Positions 1 through 9,500 are shown, counted from the stretch's first letter. The stretch is 26,269 bases of DNA from Betaproteobacteria bacterium RIFCSPLOWO2_02_FULL_68_150 (GCA_001771975.1 MERE01000168.1:1-26269); one strand, 5' to 3'. Program-made: numbers and translations. Notes: generated by a model not told the origin, from the letters alone.

Positions 1-36
1 AAGCCCTTGTTTTTTACGAAAAAGACAGCTTCCGCA

Positions 37-45
37 TGATATACT
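37..45 (+). promoter_or_regulatory. Extended -10 promoter element upstream of ndk
   Basis: The string TGATATACT combines a TG extension (37-38) with a good -10 hexamer TATACT (40-45). No convincing -35 box lies 16-18 nt upstream, which fits an extended -10 promoter. Transcription would start near 52 and leave a leader of about 30 nt that carries the ndk ribosome binding site. It is the only promoter-like signal I see before the tightly packed ndk-der block, so it may drive the whole block. Inferred from sequence only. Confidence 0.5.
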
Positions 46-70
46 TTTCGACTTTCTGGATATCCTTTGC

Positions 71-75
71 GGAGG
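71..75 (+). promoter_or_regulatory. Ribosome binding site of ndk
   Basis: GGAGG lies 7 nt before the ATG at 83. It is a near-ideal Shine-Dalgarno sequence and fixes the ndk start. Several downstream genes in the block have weaker sites and may rely on translational coupling. Confidence 0.8.
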
Positions 76-82
76 CAGTTCG

Positions 83-508
83 ATGGCGCTGGAACGCACC
101 CTTTCGATCGTCAAGCCCGATGCGGTGAAAAAGAATGCGATCGGCCGGATTCTCGCGCGCTTCGAGGCCGCGGGATTGAAAATCGCCGCCGCGCGCATGA
201 TGCGCTTGTCGCGCCTCGAGGCCGAAGGCTTCTACGCGGTGCACCGCGAGCGGCCGTTCTTCAAGGATCTGGTCGAATTCATGATTTCCGGTCCGGTATT
301 GGTGCAGGTGCTGGAGGGCGAGAACGCCGTTGCGCGCAATCGCGAGTTGATGGGGGCGACCAATCCGAAAGAGGCCGCACCCGGCACGATTCGCGCCGAT
401 TTTGCCGCCTCGATCGATGCCAACGCGGTGCATGGCTCCGACGCGGCGGACACGGCGCGGGTGGAGATCGCGTATTTCTTTCCCGCCTGCGAGGTGTTTT
501 CGCGCTGA
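83..508 (+). CDS. ndk: Nucleoside diphosphate kinase
   Basis: This cytoplasmic enzyme transfers the gamma phosphate of ATP to nucleoside diphosphates through a phosphohistidine intermediate and so balances NTP and dNTP pools. The protein has 141 residues, the usual length of the family. It opens with the typical ERTLSIVKPDAV strand, and the active-site segment NAVHGSDAAD places the phosphorylated histidine at residue 117. A strong GGAGG site precedes the ATG. It is the first gene of a dense same-strand block, and rlmN begins 10 nt after its stop. The ndk-rlmN-pilW-rodZ-ispG-hisS order is widespread in betaproteobacteria. Nothing is odd about it. Confidence 0.97.
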   Translation: MALERTLSIVKPDAVKKNAIGRILARFEAAGLKIAAARMMRLSRLEAEGFYAVHRERPFFKDLVEFMISGPVLVQVLEGENAVARNRELMGATNPKEAAPGTIRADFAASIDANAVHGSDAADTARVEIAYFFPACEVFSR

Positions 509-518
509 GCCGCCGCCG

Positions 519-1616
519 ATGAAGGTCAACCTGCTCGATTTCGACCGCGCCGGCCTGGAACGGTACTTCGCCGCGATCGGCGAAAAGCCGTTTCGCGCGC
601 GGCAGGTGCTGCACTGGATCCACCAGCGCGGGGCGAGCGATTTTGCAGCCATGACCGACATCGCGAAGAGCCTGCGCACACGGCTCGCCGAGTCGGCCGA
701 GATCCGTCCGCCGCAGGCCGTGGGTGACAGCACCGCCGCCGACGACACCCGCAAGTGGCTCATCAAGGTCGACGGCGCCAACGCGGTCGACGCGGTGTTC
801 ATCCCGGAGACCGGCCGCGGCACGCTGTGCGTCTCGAGCCAGGCCGGCTGCGTGCTCGACTGCGCGTTCTGCTCGACCGGCAAGCAGGGATTCAACCGCA
901 ACCTGTCGACGGCGGAGATCATCGGTCAGCTGTGGATGGCGAATCGCGTGCTCGGGCGCAGGCAAGGCGCGGAGCGGCCGATCACCAACGTGGTGCTGAT
1001 GGGCATGGGCGAGCCGCTGCTCAATCTGGATGCCGTGCTGCCGGCGCTGCATCTGATGCTGGACGACGACGCGTACGGCCTGTCGCGCCGGCGCGTGACC
1101 GTTTCAACCTCGGGCGTCGTGCCGGGCATGGACCGGCTGGCACGCGAGTGCCCGGTGGCGCTCGCCGTGTCGCTGCACGCGCCCAACGACTCGCTGCGCG
1201 ACCGGCTGGTGCCGGTGAATCGCAAGTATCCGCTGCGCGACCTGCTCGCCGCCTGCCGGCGCTATCTGCAGCGCGCGCCGCGCGATTTCATCACTTTCGA
1301 GTACGTGATGCTGGATGGGGTGAACGACTCGCCGGCGCACGCGCGCGAGTTGCTCGCGATCGCGGCGCGCGTGCGCTGCAAGTTCAACCTGATTCCGTTC
1401 AATCCTTTTACCGACTCGGGCTTTCGCCGCTCGAGCCCGGATTGCATGCGCCGCTTTGCCGAGGTGCTGCAGCAGGCGGGGCTGACGGTCACCACGCGCA
1501 AGACGCGCGGCGAGGCGATCGACGCCGCCTGCGGGCAGCTGGCAGGCGAGGTCGCCGACCGCACGCGGCGCGGCGCGCGGCGCGCGCCGATTCCGATACT
1601 GGAGCTCAATTCATGA
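519..1616 (+). CDS. rlmN: Dual-specificity 23S rRNA/tRNA adenine C2-methyltransferase RlmN
   Basis: A radical SAM methyltransferase that makes 2-methyladenosine in 23S rRNA (A2503 in E. coli numbering) and at position 37 of some tRNAs. From the ATG at 519 the protein has 365 residues. The iron-sulfur cluster motif CxxxCxxC is present with cysteines at residues 111, 115 and 118. The conserved cysteine near the C-terminus that forms the protein-RNA intermediate lies in EAIDAACGQLAG. The SAM-binding GMGEPLLN segment is also present. The frame stays open upstream into ndk, but the ATG at 519 gives the normal N-terminus (MKVNLLDFDRAGL). No strong Shine-Dalgarno site is seen, so coupling to ndk is likely. 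Its stop overlaps the pilW start in an ATGA. Confidence 0.97.
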   Translation: MKVNLLDFDRAGLERYFAAIGEKPFRARQVLHWIHQRGASDFAAMTDIAKSLRTRLAESAEIRPPQAVGDSTAADDTRKWLIKVDGANAVDAVFIPETGRGTLCVSSQAGCVLDCAFCSTGKQGFNRNLSTAEIIGQLWMANRVLGRRQGAERPITNVVLMGMGEPLLNLDAVLPALHLMLDDDAYGLSRRRVTVSTSGVVPGMDRLARECPVALAVSLHAPNDSLRDRLVPVNRKYPLRDLLAACRRYLQRAPRDFITFEYVMLDGVNDSPAHARELLAIAARVRCKFNLIPFNPFTDSGFRRSSPDCMRRFAEVLQQAGLTVTTRKTRGEAIDAACGQLAGEVADRTRRGARRAPIPILELNS

Positions 1617-2392
1617 AGTCCGTACTGTGCGCTGCGCTCGCGGCGACCCTCGTTGGTTGCGCCGCGCCGCAGGCCGAACTGGCCGTCGACGCCGGCACCA
1701 GCGTGATCGGCGAGACCGGCGAGCCGCGCAACCGCGCCAAGCTCCATACGGAGCTCGCCGCGCTCTACTTCAGCCGCGGCAACATGGCGGTGGCGCTGGA
1801 GGAGTTGCGCATCGCCCTGGCGGCCGATCCGGCCTATTCGCCCACGCACGGCATGTTCGGCCTGGTGTACATGGAGCTGCGCGAAAACAGGCTCGCCGAG
1901 CAGAGCTTCCAGAATGGCCTGCGCCTGTCGCCGCAGGATCCGGACCTGAACCACAACTACGCCTGGTTCCTCTGCCAGAGCGGCCGCGAAACCGATTCGA
2001 TCAAGTTCTTCCTCAACGCGCTGCGCAATCCGCTGTACGTGACGCCGTGGCGCTCGCACGCGGCGGCCGGAACCTGCTCGATGCGCTACGGGCAGGTCAA
2101 GGACGCGGAGGAATTTTTCGAGCGCGCGCTGAAACAGGAGCCGGACGAGCTGGCGTCGCTCTTGCAGCTCGGCCAGATCCGCTACCGCCAGAGCCGCTTC
2201 GAGGAGGCGCGCAGGTTGGTGCAGCGCTTCAACAAGCTCGTCGAGCCGACTGCCGAATCGCTCTGGCTGGCGCTGCGCGTAGAGCGCAAACTGGGCGAGC
2301 GCTTGACCGAAACGGCTTTTGCCAATCAGCTGCGGCGGCGCCATCCCGGGTCGCGCGAATACCAGTTGCTGCAGCGCGGAGAATATGACTGA
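1613..2392 (+). CDS. pilW: Type IV pilus biogenesis/stability lipoprotein PilW (PilF)
   Basis: An outer-membrane lipoprotein of 259 residues made of tetratricopeptide repeats. In Neisseria (PilW) and Pseudomonas (PilF) it pilots assembly or stability of the PilQ secretin of type IV pili. The N-terminus MKSVLCAALAATLVGC is a lipoprotein signal with a lipobox ending at Cys16. After it come repeated helical pairs, including the segments around AVALEELRIALAADPAYSP and AEQSFQNGLRLSPQDPD, typical of TPRs. GGAG at 1601-1604 lies 8 nt before the ATG. The gene overlaps rlmN by 4 nt and rodZ by 8 nt. Position between rlmN and rodZ is characteristic of this family in beta- and gammaproteobacteria. Confidence 0.92.
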   Translation: MKSVLCAALAATLVGCAAPQAELAVDAGTSVIGETGEPRNRAKLHTELAALYFSRGNMAVALEELRIALAADPAYSPTHGMFGLVYMELRENRLAEQSFQNGLRLSPQDPDLNHNYAWFLCQSGRETDSIKFFLNALRNPLYVTPWRSHAAAGTCSMRYGQVKDAEEFFERALKQEPDELASLLQLGQIRYRQSRFEEARRLVQRFNKLVEPTAESLWLALRVERKLGERLTETAFANQLRRRHPGSREYQLLQRGEYD

Positions 2393-3217
2393 CACCGCGG
2401 ATCGGCAGGGCGCGGAGTACGCCGCGCCGGTCGAGGCGCCGAGCGTCGGCGAAGCGCTGTCGCGCGCTCGCTGCTCGGTCGGGCTGTCGGTCGATGACGT
2501 CGCGCTGCAGCTGAAGTACAGCGCGCGCCAGATCGATGCGCTCGAAAAGGGGCGCTACGGCGAGCTCCCCGAAAGCGCCTTTGTGCGCGGCATGGTGCGC
2601 AACTACGCGCGCCTGGTGAAGCTCGACCCGGAGCCGCTGGCGCGTCAGATTGCCGGTTCACTGGCAGCGCCCGCGGCGATCGACGATGCCGTGCCGTTCC
2701 GCAAGCCGATCCCGTTCTCCGTCCCCGGGAGGCACGTCAACCTGGGCTACGCGGTGTTGTCGCTCGGGGCTCTCGCGGTGATGGCGGCGGTGGTGCTGTG
2801 GCCGGGAGAGCGCGCCACCGGTTCGAAGCTGACCTTCGTGGCCGCGGGACAGGCACCGGCCGCAGCGCCGGCGCCGAGCGCGGCCGAGGGCGTGCCGGTC
2901 GCGGTGGTGGGTACGCCCCTCGCCGCGATCGCACCGTTGCCGGTCGCGCCCGAGCCGGCCGCGGCGCCAGCCGCTGCGGCGCTCCGGCATCGCATCACGC
3001 TGCGCTTCGACAGGGCAGCCTGGGTCGAGGTGCGCGGCGGCGACGGCAGGATCCTCGCCTCTGAGGTCAACGCGGCCGGCACGACGCGCGTCCTGGAGGG
3101 TGTGCCGCCGTTCAAGCTGGTGATCGGGAATTCGCGGCACGTGCACCTCAGCTACGGCGAGCGGCCGATCGACCTCGCGCGCCACGCGCGGCTCGACGTC
3201 GCACGCCTGACGCTCGA

Positions 3218-3221
<4 letters not shown>
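2385..3221 (+). CDS. rodZ: Cytoskeleton/cell-shape protein RodZ (helix-turn-helix membrane protein)
   Basis: An inner-membrane protein that links the MreB actin-like cytoskeleton to the wall-elongation machinery. The 278-residue product has a cytoplasmic helix-turn-helix domain at about residues 20-90 (GEALSRARCSVGLSVDDVA, then YSARQIDALEKGRYGELPE). One membrane segment follows at about 119-139. A long Ala/Pro-rich linker (about 155-200) leads to a C-terminal beta-rich periplasmic domain (about 201-278, RHRITLRFDRAAWVEVRGG). The chosen ATG is preceded by GGAG only 3 nt away and overlaps pilW by 8 nt; an upstream in-frame ATG at 2319 lies inside pilW and gives a non-homologous extension. It overlaps ispG by 4 nt. 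Confidence 0.9.
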
Positions 3222-4482
<1,261 letters not shown>

Positions 4483-4486
<4 letters not shown>

Positions 4487-5757
4487 GCGCCCCGCTGCAG
4501 GCGATCCGCGGCATGAACGACGTGCTGCCGGAGGAGGCGGCGCTGTGGCTCGCGTTCGAGCGCACGGTCGAGAACTGGCTCGAGCGCTGGGGCTACCGCA
4601 ACATCCGCATGCCGCTGGTCGAGCAGACGGCGCTGTTTCGCCGCGCCATCGGCGAGGCGACCGACATCGTCGAAAAGGAGATGTACTCCTGGCGCGACGA
4701 GCTGAACGGCGAGGACCTGACGCTACGGCCCGAAGGCACGGCCTCGTGCGTGCGGGCCGCGATCGAGCACAATCTGCTCTACGACGGACCGAAGCGGCTG
4801 TGGTACGCGGGCCCGATGTACCGCCACGAGCGGCCGCAGAAGGGCCGCTACCGGCAGTTCCACCAGTACGGTGCCGAGGCGCTCGGCTATCCGGGTCCGG
4901 ACGTGGACGCGGAACTCATCGTCATGTGCGCGCGCCTGTGGCACGAGCTCGGACTCGAGGGCATCCGCCTGGAGCTGAACACGATCGGCTCGCCCGAGGA
5001 GCGCGCGCGCTATCGCGCCGACCTGGTGCAGCACCTCGAGGCGAACGCGGCGCGGCTCGATGCCGATGCGACGCGCCGCCTGCACACCAATCCGCTGCGC
5101 GTGCTCGACTCGAAGAATCCGATGGTGCAGGAGGTGGTGGCGCGCGCGCCGGACATGAAGCAATACCTGGGTGAGGCGTCGCTCGCGCATTTCGAGGGAC
5201 TGAAAAAACTGCTTGCCGCGGCGGGCGTCGGCTACCGCATCAATCCGAAGCTGGTGCGCGGGCTGGATTACTACAACCTCACCGTGTTCGAGTGGATTTC
5301 GGACCGGCTCGGAGCCCAGGGCACGGTGTGCGGCGGCGGCCGTTACGACGGCCTGTTCGAACAGATCGGCGGCAAGCCGGCCCCCGCGATCGGATTCGCG
5401 ATGGGCTGCGAGCGGCTGGTCGCGCTGGTGGCCCTCTCCGGCTGCCTGGCGTCGCCGCGGCGGCCCGATGCCTACGTCGTGCACCAGGGCGAGGGCACGC
5501 TCGAAGTCGCCTTCGCGCTTTCGGACGCGCTGCGCGCGGCCGGCTTCGCGGTGGTGCAGCACGCGGGCGGCGGCAGCTTCAAGTCGCAGATGAAAAAGGC
5601 CGACTCGAGCGGGGCGGCGCTGGCACTGATCCTCGGCGAGGACGAGTTGCGCGCCGCCGAGGTCACGGTCAAGCCATTGCGCGACGGCCGCCCGCAGTGG
5701 CGCGAGCCGCACGCGGCGCTCGCCGAACGCTTTCCGCAACTGCTCAGGGTGCGATGA
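4483..5757 (+). CDS. hisS: Histidyl-tRNA synthetase
   Basis: A class II aminoacyl-tRNA synthetase that charges tRNA-His in the cytoplasm. The protein has 424 residues, the usual bacterial length. Visible motifs are the N-terminal IRGMNDVLPEE, motif 2 around LRPEGTASCVRAAIEHN and MYRHERPQKGRYRQFHQ, the histidine-specific LVRGLDYY at residues 257-264 and the motif 3 region GGGRYDGLFEQIGG. A C-terminal anticodon-binding domain follows. The start is GTG, placed by the GTGA overlap with ispG and by the family N-terminus. Its stop overlaps the yfgM start. Confidence 0.97.
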
Positions 5758-6401
5758 ACATGGCAACGCAAAATTACGATCTCGAAGAACAGGAACAGCT
5801 CGCCACCCTCAAGGGCTGGTGGCACGATAACGCAACCCTGGTGCTCGGCGTGGTCGCGGCCGCGGCGCTGGCGATTGCGGCGTGGCAGGGCTGGCACTGG
5901 TACCAGCGCCAGCAGGCGCAGCAGGCGAGCGCGCTCTACGAGACGCTCGCCAAGGGCGCGCGCAGCGGCGACGCCAAGGCGGTGCGCGACGCGGGCGGCG
6001 CGCTGACGGAGAATTTTGCGCGCACGCTGTATGCGTCGATGGGCGCGCTGGCGACGGCGCGCTTTCATGCCGACCGCGGCGACGCCAAGAGCGCCAAGGC
6101 GCAGCTTGCGTGGGTGATCGAGCGCTCCCGCTCCGACGATCTGCGCGACATCGCACGGCTGCGCCTCGCCGCGCTGCTGCTCGACGAGAAAGCCTACGAC
6201 GAGGCGCTCAAGCTGCTCGAGGCGAAGCACGCCGATCCCTACGCCGCGCAGTACGCCGCGGCGCGCGGCGACGTGTTGCAGGCGAAGGGCCAGGCCGCCG
6301 AGGCGAAGGCCGCCTACCGCCTGGCACTCGACAAGGCGGCAGCGAAGGACGAAGCCTTCCGCGCCGGCGTGCAGCTGCGCCTGGACGCCCTGGGAGGCTG
6401 A
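5754..6401 (+). CDS. yfgM: YfgM-family inner-membrane tetratricopeptide protein
   Basis: A 215-residue protein with a short cytoplasmic N-terminus (EEQEQLATLKGWWHDN), one membrane helix at about residues 28-46 and a periplasmic helical TPR-like domain. In E. coli YfgM is associated with the SecYEG translocon and PpiD and helps hand over exported proteins. The location between hisS and bamB is the diagnostic context of the family. The ATG at 5754 overlaps the hisS stop; a second in-frame ATG at 5760 has AGGG at a better distance (10 nt) and could be the true start, changing the protein by two residues. bamB begins 2 nt after the stop. Confidence 0.88.
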   Translation: MNMATQNYDLEEQEQLATLKGWWHDNATLVLGVVAAAALAIAAWQGWHWYQRQQAQQASALYETLAKGARSGDAKAVRDAGGALTENFARTLYASMGALATARFHADRGDAKSAKAQLAWVIERSRSDDLRDIARLRLAALLLDEKAYDEALKLLEAKHADPYAAQYAAARGDVLQAKGQAAEAKAAYRLALDKAAAKDEAFRAGVQLRLDALGG

Positions 6402-6403
6402 CC

Positions 6404-7564
6404 ATGCTGCGCCAGGTTGCTGCCGCGCTCGCGGCCCTCGTGCTTGCGGGCTGCTCGAGCGCGCCGAGCTGGAATCCGCTGGATTGGTTTGGATCCGCGC
6501 CGGCCGGAGCGAAGCCTGCCGCGTTGCCGCCGATCGCGGGGACGCAGAGCGTGCGCGTGCTCTGGTCGGCCAGCGCGGGTGCAGCCGACGTGTTCATCTT
6601 CACGCCGGCGCTCGCGGGCGACAGCGTTTACGCCGCGGCGCGCGACGGCACGGTGCTGCGCGTCGATGCCGCCACCGGGCAGGTGCGCTGGCGGGTTTCG
6701 GCCGGAACGCGCCTCTCGGCGGGCGCGGGCAGCGACGGCCAGCTGGTGGTGCTGGCAAGCGACGAAGGCGACGTCATTGCGCTCGACGCGCAGAACGGCG
6801 CCCCGCGCTGGCGCACGCGCGTCTCGAGCGAGGTGCTGGCGCAGCCGGTGGTGAGCGACGGCCTGGTGGTGGTGCGTAGCGCCGACAGCCGCATCTTTGC
6901 CTTCGCCGCCACGGACGGCAAGCGGCGCTGGGTCTACCAGCGCGCCGCTGCACCGCTCGCGGTGCGCACGCCGGCGGGAGTGACCTTGCACGAGGGCCTC
7001 GTGTTTGCCGGGTTTTCGGCCGGCAAGCTGGTCGCACTGGCGCAGTCGAGCGGCGGCGTGCGCTGGGAGGTGACGGTGGCGCTGCCCAAGGGATCCACCG
7101 AGCTCGAGCGCGTGACCGACGTGGTCGGCAATCCGGCGGCGCTGCGGCGCGAGCTGTGCGTGGCCGCGTTCCAGGGGCGCGTCGCCTGCTACGAATGGCA
7201 GAGCGGCAGCCAGCAGTGGACGCGCGACGTCTCCACGCTCACCGGAGTCTCGATGGACGCGCGCTACGCGTTCGTGAGCGACGACCGCGGCGCGGTGCAG
7301 GCTTTCGATCGCAGCAACGGGCGCAGTGTCTGGAAGCAGGATCGCCTGGCGCACCGGCAATTGTCGCTGCCGCAGCCCGTCGGCAACGAGATCGCGGTCG
7401 GCGACCTCGAAGGCTACGTGCATTTCCTGACGCGCGACAGCGGCGCCTTCGTCGCGCGCATCGCCACCGACGGCAGCGCGGTGCGCGCCGCGCCCCTCGC
7501 CATTCCCGGCGGCGTGCTGGTGCAGACGCGCAACGGCGGGCTGTTCGCCATCAGCCTGAAGTGA
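6404..7564 (+). CDS. bamB: Outer-membrane protein assembly lipoprotein BamB
   Basis: A lipoprotein of the beta-barrel assembly machinery that supports BamA in inserting outer-membrane proteins. The 386-residue product starts with a lipoprotein signal whose lipobox LAGC ends at Cys17. A beta-propeller built from PQQ-like repeats follows; typical repeat turns are DGTVLRVDAATGQVRWRV, EGDVIALDAQNGAPRWRT and RGAVQAFDRSNGRSVWKQ. GGGAGG at 6392-6397 sits 6 nt upstream of the ATG, a strong ribosome binding site. The yfgM-bamB-der order is the standard one and supports the call. Confidence 0.95.
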   Translation: MLRQVAAALAALVLAGCSSAPSWNPLDWFGSAPAGAKPAALPPIAGTQSVRVLWSASAGAADVFIFTPALAGDSVYAAARDGTVLRVDAATGQVRWRVSAGTRLSAGAGSDGQLVVLASDEGDVIALDAQNGAPRWRTRVSSEVLAQPVVSDGLVVVRSADSRIFAFAATDGKRRWVYQRAAAPLAVRTPAGVTLHEGLVFAGFSAGKLVALAQSSGGVRWEVTVALPKGSTELERVTDVVGNPAALRRELCVAAFQGRVACYEWQSGSQQWTRDVSTLTGVSMDARYAFVSDDRGAVQAFDRSNGRSVWKQDRLAHRQLSLPQPVGNEIAVGDLEGYVHFLTRDSGAFVARIATDGSAVRAAPLAIPGGVLVQTRNGGLFAISLK

Positions 7565-7572
7565 CGCGCGCC

Positions 7573-7578
7573 GGGGAG
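7573..7578 (+). promoter_or_regulatory. Ribosome binding site deciding the GTG start of der
   Basis: GGGGAG lies 8 nt before the GTG at 7587. Together with the family N-terminus it supports a GTG rather than an internal ATG start for der. Confidence 0.7.
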
Positions 7579-7586
7579 CGCCGCCC

Positions 7587-8927
7587 GTGAAGCCGATCAT
7601 CGCCCTGGTCGGCCGGCCGAACGTCGGCAAGTCGACCTTGTTCAACCGCCTGACGCGCAGCCGCGATGCGATCGTGGTCGACGTGCCCGGGGTGACGCGC
7701 GACCGCCACTACGGCGAGGGGCGCCTCGGCGGGCGCCCGTATTTCGTCATCGACACCGGGGGGCTCGAACCCGATGCGAAGGAAGGCATCTTCGTCGAGA
7801 TGGCGCGCCAGACCGAGCAGGCGATCGCGGAAGCGGACGCCGTGGTCTTCATCACCGATGCCCGCAGCGGTCTCGCCCCCGCCGATCGCGTCATCGCCGA
7901 GCGGTTGCGCCGGCTGCAAAAGCACGTGTGGATCGCGGCGAACAAGTGCGAGGGCATGGCGCACGAAACCGCGACCGGCGAGTTCCACGAGCTGGCCCTG
8001 GGCGCGCCGGCGGCGATCTCGGCGGCGCACGGCGAGGGGGTGAGGGAACTGCTCGAGGCGCTGCTGGAGAAGTTTCCCGAGCCGGCCGAGGCCGAAGCCT
8101 ATGAAAAGGACGACCATCCGCGCGTCGCCATCGTCGGCCGGCCGAACGTGGGCAAGTCGACGCTGGTCAACGCGCTGGTCGGCGAAGAGCGCGTGATCGC
8201 ATTTGGCGAACCGGGCACGACGCGCGATCCGATCGAGGTGCCTTTCGAGCGCGGCGGGCGGCGCTATACGCTGATCGACACCGCGGGCCTGCGCAAGCGC
8301 GGCCGGGGCGGCGCCGAGGTCGAGCGCTTCTCGATCGTGAAGACACTGCAGGCGATCGAGGCGGCCAACGTCGCGGTGCTGGTGCTCGATGCGCTCGAGG
8401 GCGTGAGCGACCAGGACGCGCATGTCGCCGGTTTCATCCTCGAGCGCGAGCGCGCGGTGGTGATCGCGGTCAACAAGTGGGACGCGGCCGGGCCCGACAC
8501 GCGCGCGCGCATGAAGTCGGAGCTCGCCTGGAAACTCGGTTTCCTCGGCTTCGCGGAGCTGCATTTCATCTCGGCACGCGACGGCAAGGGACTGCCGGCG
8601 CTGATGCGTTCCGTGGATGCCGCCTACGCGTCGGCGATGGCGAAGCTCTCGACGCCGCGCCTGACGCGCACGCTGATCGCGGCGGTCGCGCGCCAGGCGC
8701 CGCCGCGCAAAGGCTACTCGCGGCCGAAGCTGCGCTATGCGCACCAGGGCGGCTCGAATCCGCCGCGCATCATCATTCACGGCAACTCGCTGGATCACGT
8801 CAGCGATGCCTACCGGCGCTACCTCGAGGGCGTGTTCCGCCGCACTTTCGATCTCACCGGCACGCCGCTCGCGATCGAATTCAGGACCGGCCGCAATCCC
8901 TACGCGGCGCGGCGCTCACGCGATTAG
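7587..8927 (+). CDS. der: Ribosome-associated GTPase Der (EngA)
   Basis: An essential GTPase with two tandem G domains that acts in maturation of the 50S ribosomal subunit. The protein has 446 residues. The first P-loop GRPNVGKS is at residues 9-16, with switch II DTGG and NKCE as the base-recognition motif. The second P-loop GRPNVGKS is at 184-191, with DTAG and NKWD. The C-terminal KH-like domain ends in a basic tail (TGRNPYAARRSRD). The gene begins 22 nt after bamB with a GTG. It closes the block; the usual downstream neighbour hfq is not here. Confidence 0.97.
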   Translation: MKPIIALVGRPNVGKSTLFNRLTRSRDAIVVDVPGVTRDRHYGEGRLGGRPYFVIDTGGLEPDAKEGIFVEMARQTEQAIAEADAVVFITDARSGLAPADRVIAERLRRLQKHVWIAANKCEGMAHETATGEFHELALGAPAAISAAHGEGVRELLEALLEKFPEPAEAEAYEKDDHPRVAIVGRPNVGKSTLVNALVGEERVIAFGEPGTTRDPIEVPFERGGRRYTLIDTAGLRKRGRGGAEVERFSIVKTLQAIEAANVAVLVLDALEGVSDQDAHVAGFILERERAVVIAVNKWDAAGPDTRARMKSELAWKLGFLGFAELHFISARDGKGLPALMRSVDAAYASAMAKLSTPRLTRTLIAAVARQAPPRKGYSRPKLRYAHQGGSNPPRIIIHGNSLDHVSDAYRRYLEGVFRRTFDLTGTPLAIEFRTGRNPYAARRSRD

Positions 8928-8935
8928 CTGCGCCC

Positions 8936-8964
8936 GCAGGCGCCCCCGGGGCGAACGCGCCTGC
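8936..8964 (+). terminator. Strong hairpin after der, possible terminator
   Basis: GCAGGCGC (8936-8943) and GCGCCTGC (8957-8964) form a perfect 8-bp stem starting 8 nt after the der stop. A self-complementary CCCCGGGG (8944-8951) sits in the loop and could give an alternative fold. There is no run of T after the stem, so intrinsic termination is doubtful; it may instead protect the 3' end of the long mRNA or act with Rho. Confidence 0.45.
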
Positions 8965-8981
8965 CGGCGACGTCCTGGATC

Positions 8982-9000
8982 ATGCGCACAAATGCGCACA
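8982..9000 (+). repeat. Tandem 9-bp repeat with TGCGCA palindromes, one helical turn apart
   Basis: ATGCGCACA occurs at 8982-8990 and again at 8992-9000. Each copy contains the palindrome TGCGCA, and the copies are 10 bp apart, so the same face of the helix would be presented twice. The pair ends just upstream of the -35 box of the promoter for the decayed TetR gene. A regulator site is a reasonable guess; no known operator is recognised. Confidence 0.4.
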
Positions 9001-9005
9001 TTCCT

Positions 9006-9034
9006 TTGACGGCGGCGCTCGGCGAGCGTAATGT
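9006..9034 (+). promoter_or_regulatory. Candidate sigma70-type promoter of the decayed TetR gene
   Basis: TTGACG (9006-9011) is a near-consensus -35 box and is followed after 17 nt by TAATGT (9029-9034), a weak -10 box. It reads toward the TetR remnant. The -10 box overlaps the operator-like dyad that begins at 9031/9032, the usual layout of an autorepressed TetR gene. Confidence 0.45.
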
Positions 9035-9082
9035 TGTCATCAGCAACACCAAACTGCGGAGACATGTAGCCAATGTCAACAT
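9031..9082 (+). promoter_or_regulatory. Operator-like inverted repeats ahead of the TetR remnant
   Basis: Two dyads are visible. TGTTG (9032-9036) and CAACA (9044-9048) form a 17-bp symmetric site over the -10 region. ATGTTGTCAT (9031-9040) and the reverse complement of ATGTCAACAT (9073-9082) match at 9 of 10 positions and lie 42 bp apart, about four helical turns. Such sites are expected for autoregulation by a TetR-family dimer. Binding is inferred, not shown. Confidence 0.4.
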
Positions 9083-9500
9083 AGATGCGCCGGAAGCAGG
9101 CCTACCATCACGGGGATTTGCGTACGTCGATCGTCCGGGCTGGATGGCAACTCATTGATAAACAGGGAATTGCGAAGCTAAGCCTGCGTGAGGCCGCGCG
9201 TCTTGTGGGCGTCTCGCACAATGCGCCCTACCGCCACTTCCCGGACCGTGAGAGCCTGCTCGCGAAAACGCTACCCGGGTTTTCGAGAGCCTGGCGCAGG
9301 CGCTCGCGCCGCAGCTTCCGGGTGCCGCCGGGCGCGACGCCTCGATTGCGGCGTGGGCGCTGGTGCATGGGCTGGCGCAACTGCTGCTCGACGAGCGCAT
9401 CGCCTCGGCAGCGCTGCGCGGGCGCGATCGCGCGGATCTGGTGCGCGCGGTGCTCGGCTCGATCCGTTTTGCGGCGGCGAAGCCTCAGAGCCCGCCGTAG
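9073..9500 (+). pseudogene. Decayed TetR/AcrR-family transcriptional regulator
   Basis: The N-terminal DNA-binding domain is clear from 9085: YHHGDLRTS, then KLSLREAARLVGVSHNAPYR and HFPDRESLLA. After about 9270 this frame turns into non-protein-like Arg/Ala/Ser sequence. The -1 frame, from about 9279 to the TAG at 9498-9500, encodes a typical ligand-domain end, with VFESLAQAL and AAWALVHGLAQLLLDERI. The two parts total about 140 residues against about 190-200 for intact relatives, so roughly 60 residues are missing at the join. In addition, an ATG at 9073 with GGAGA 10 nt upstream runs in frame into a TAG at codon 4 (9082-9084), directly followed by the ATG at 9085. These lesions suggest the regulator is no longer functional, unless the sequence has an assembly error. 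The 3' end overlaps the convergent gene by 16 nt. Confidence 0.75.

Noticed and set aside
8..25. TTGTTTTTTACGAAAAA as a terminator of an upstream gene
   Set aside because: The TTTTT/AAAAA arms give a weak AT-only stem and the upstream gene is outside the window.
9240..9500. Programmed -1 frameshift in the TetR gene
   Set aside because: The shift direction is right and the run CCCGGGTTTTC is suggestive, but no heptamer of the X-XXY-YYZ type lies in the zero frame. The joined protein would also still lack about 60 residues and has an early stop at codon 4. Decay is the simpler reading.
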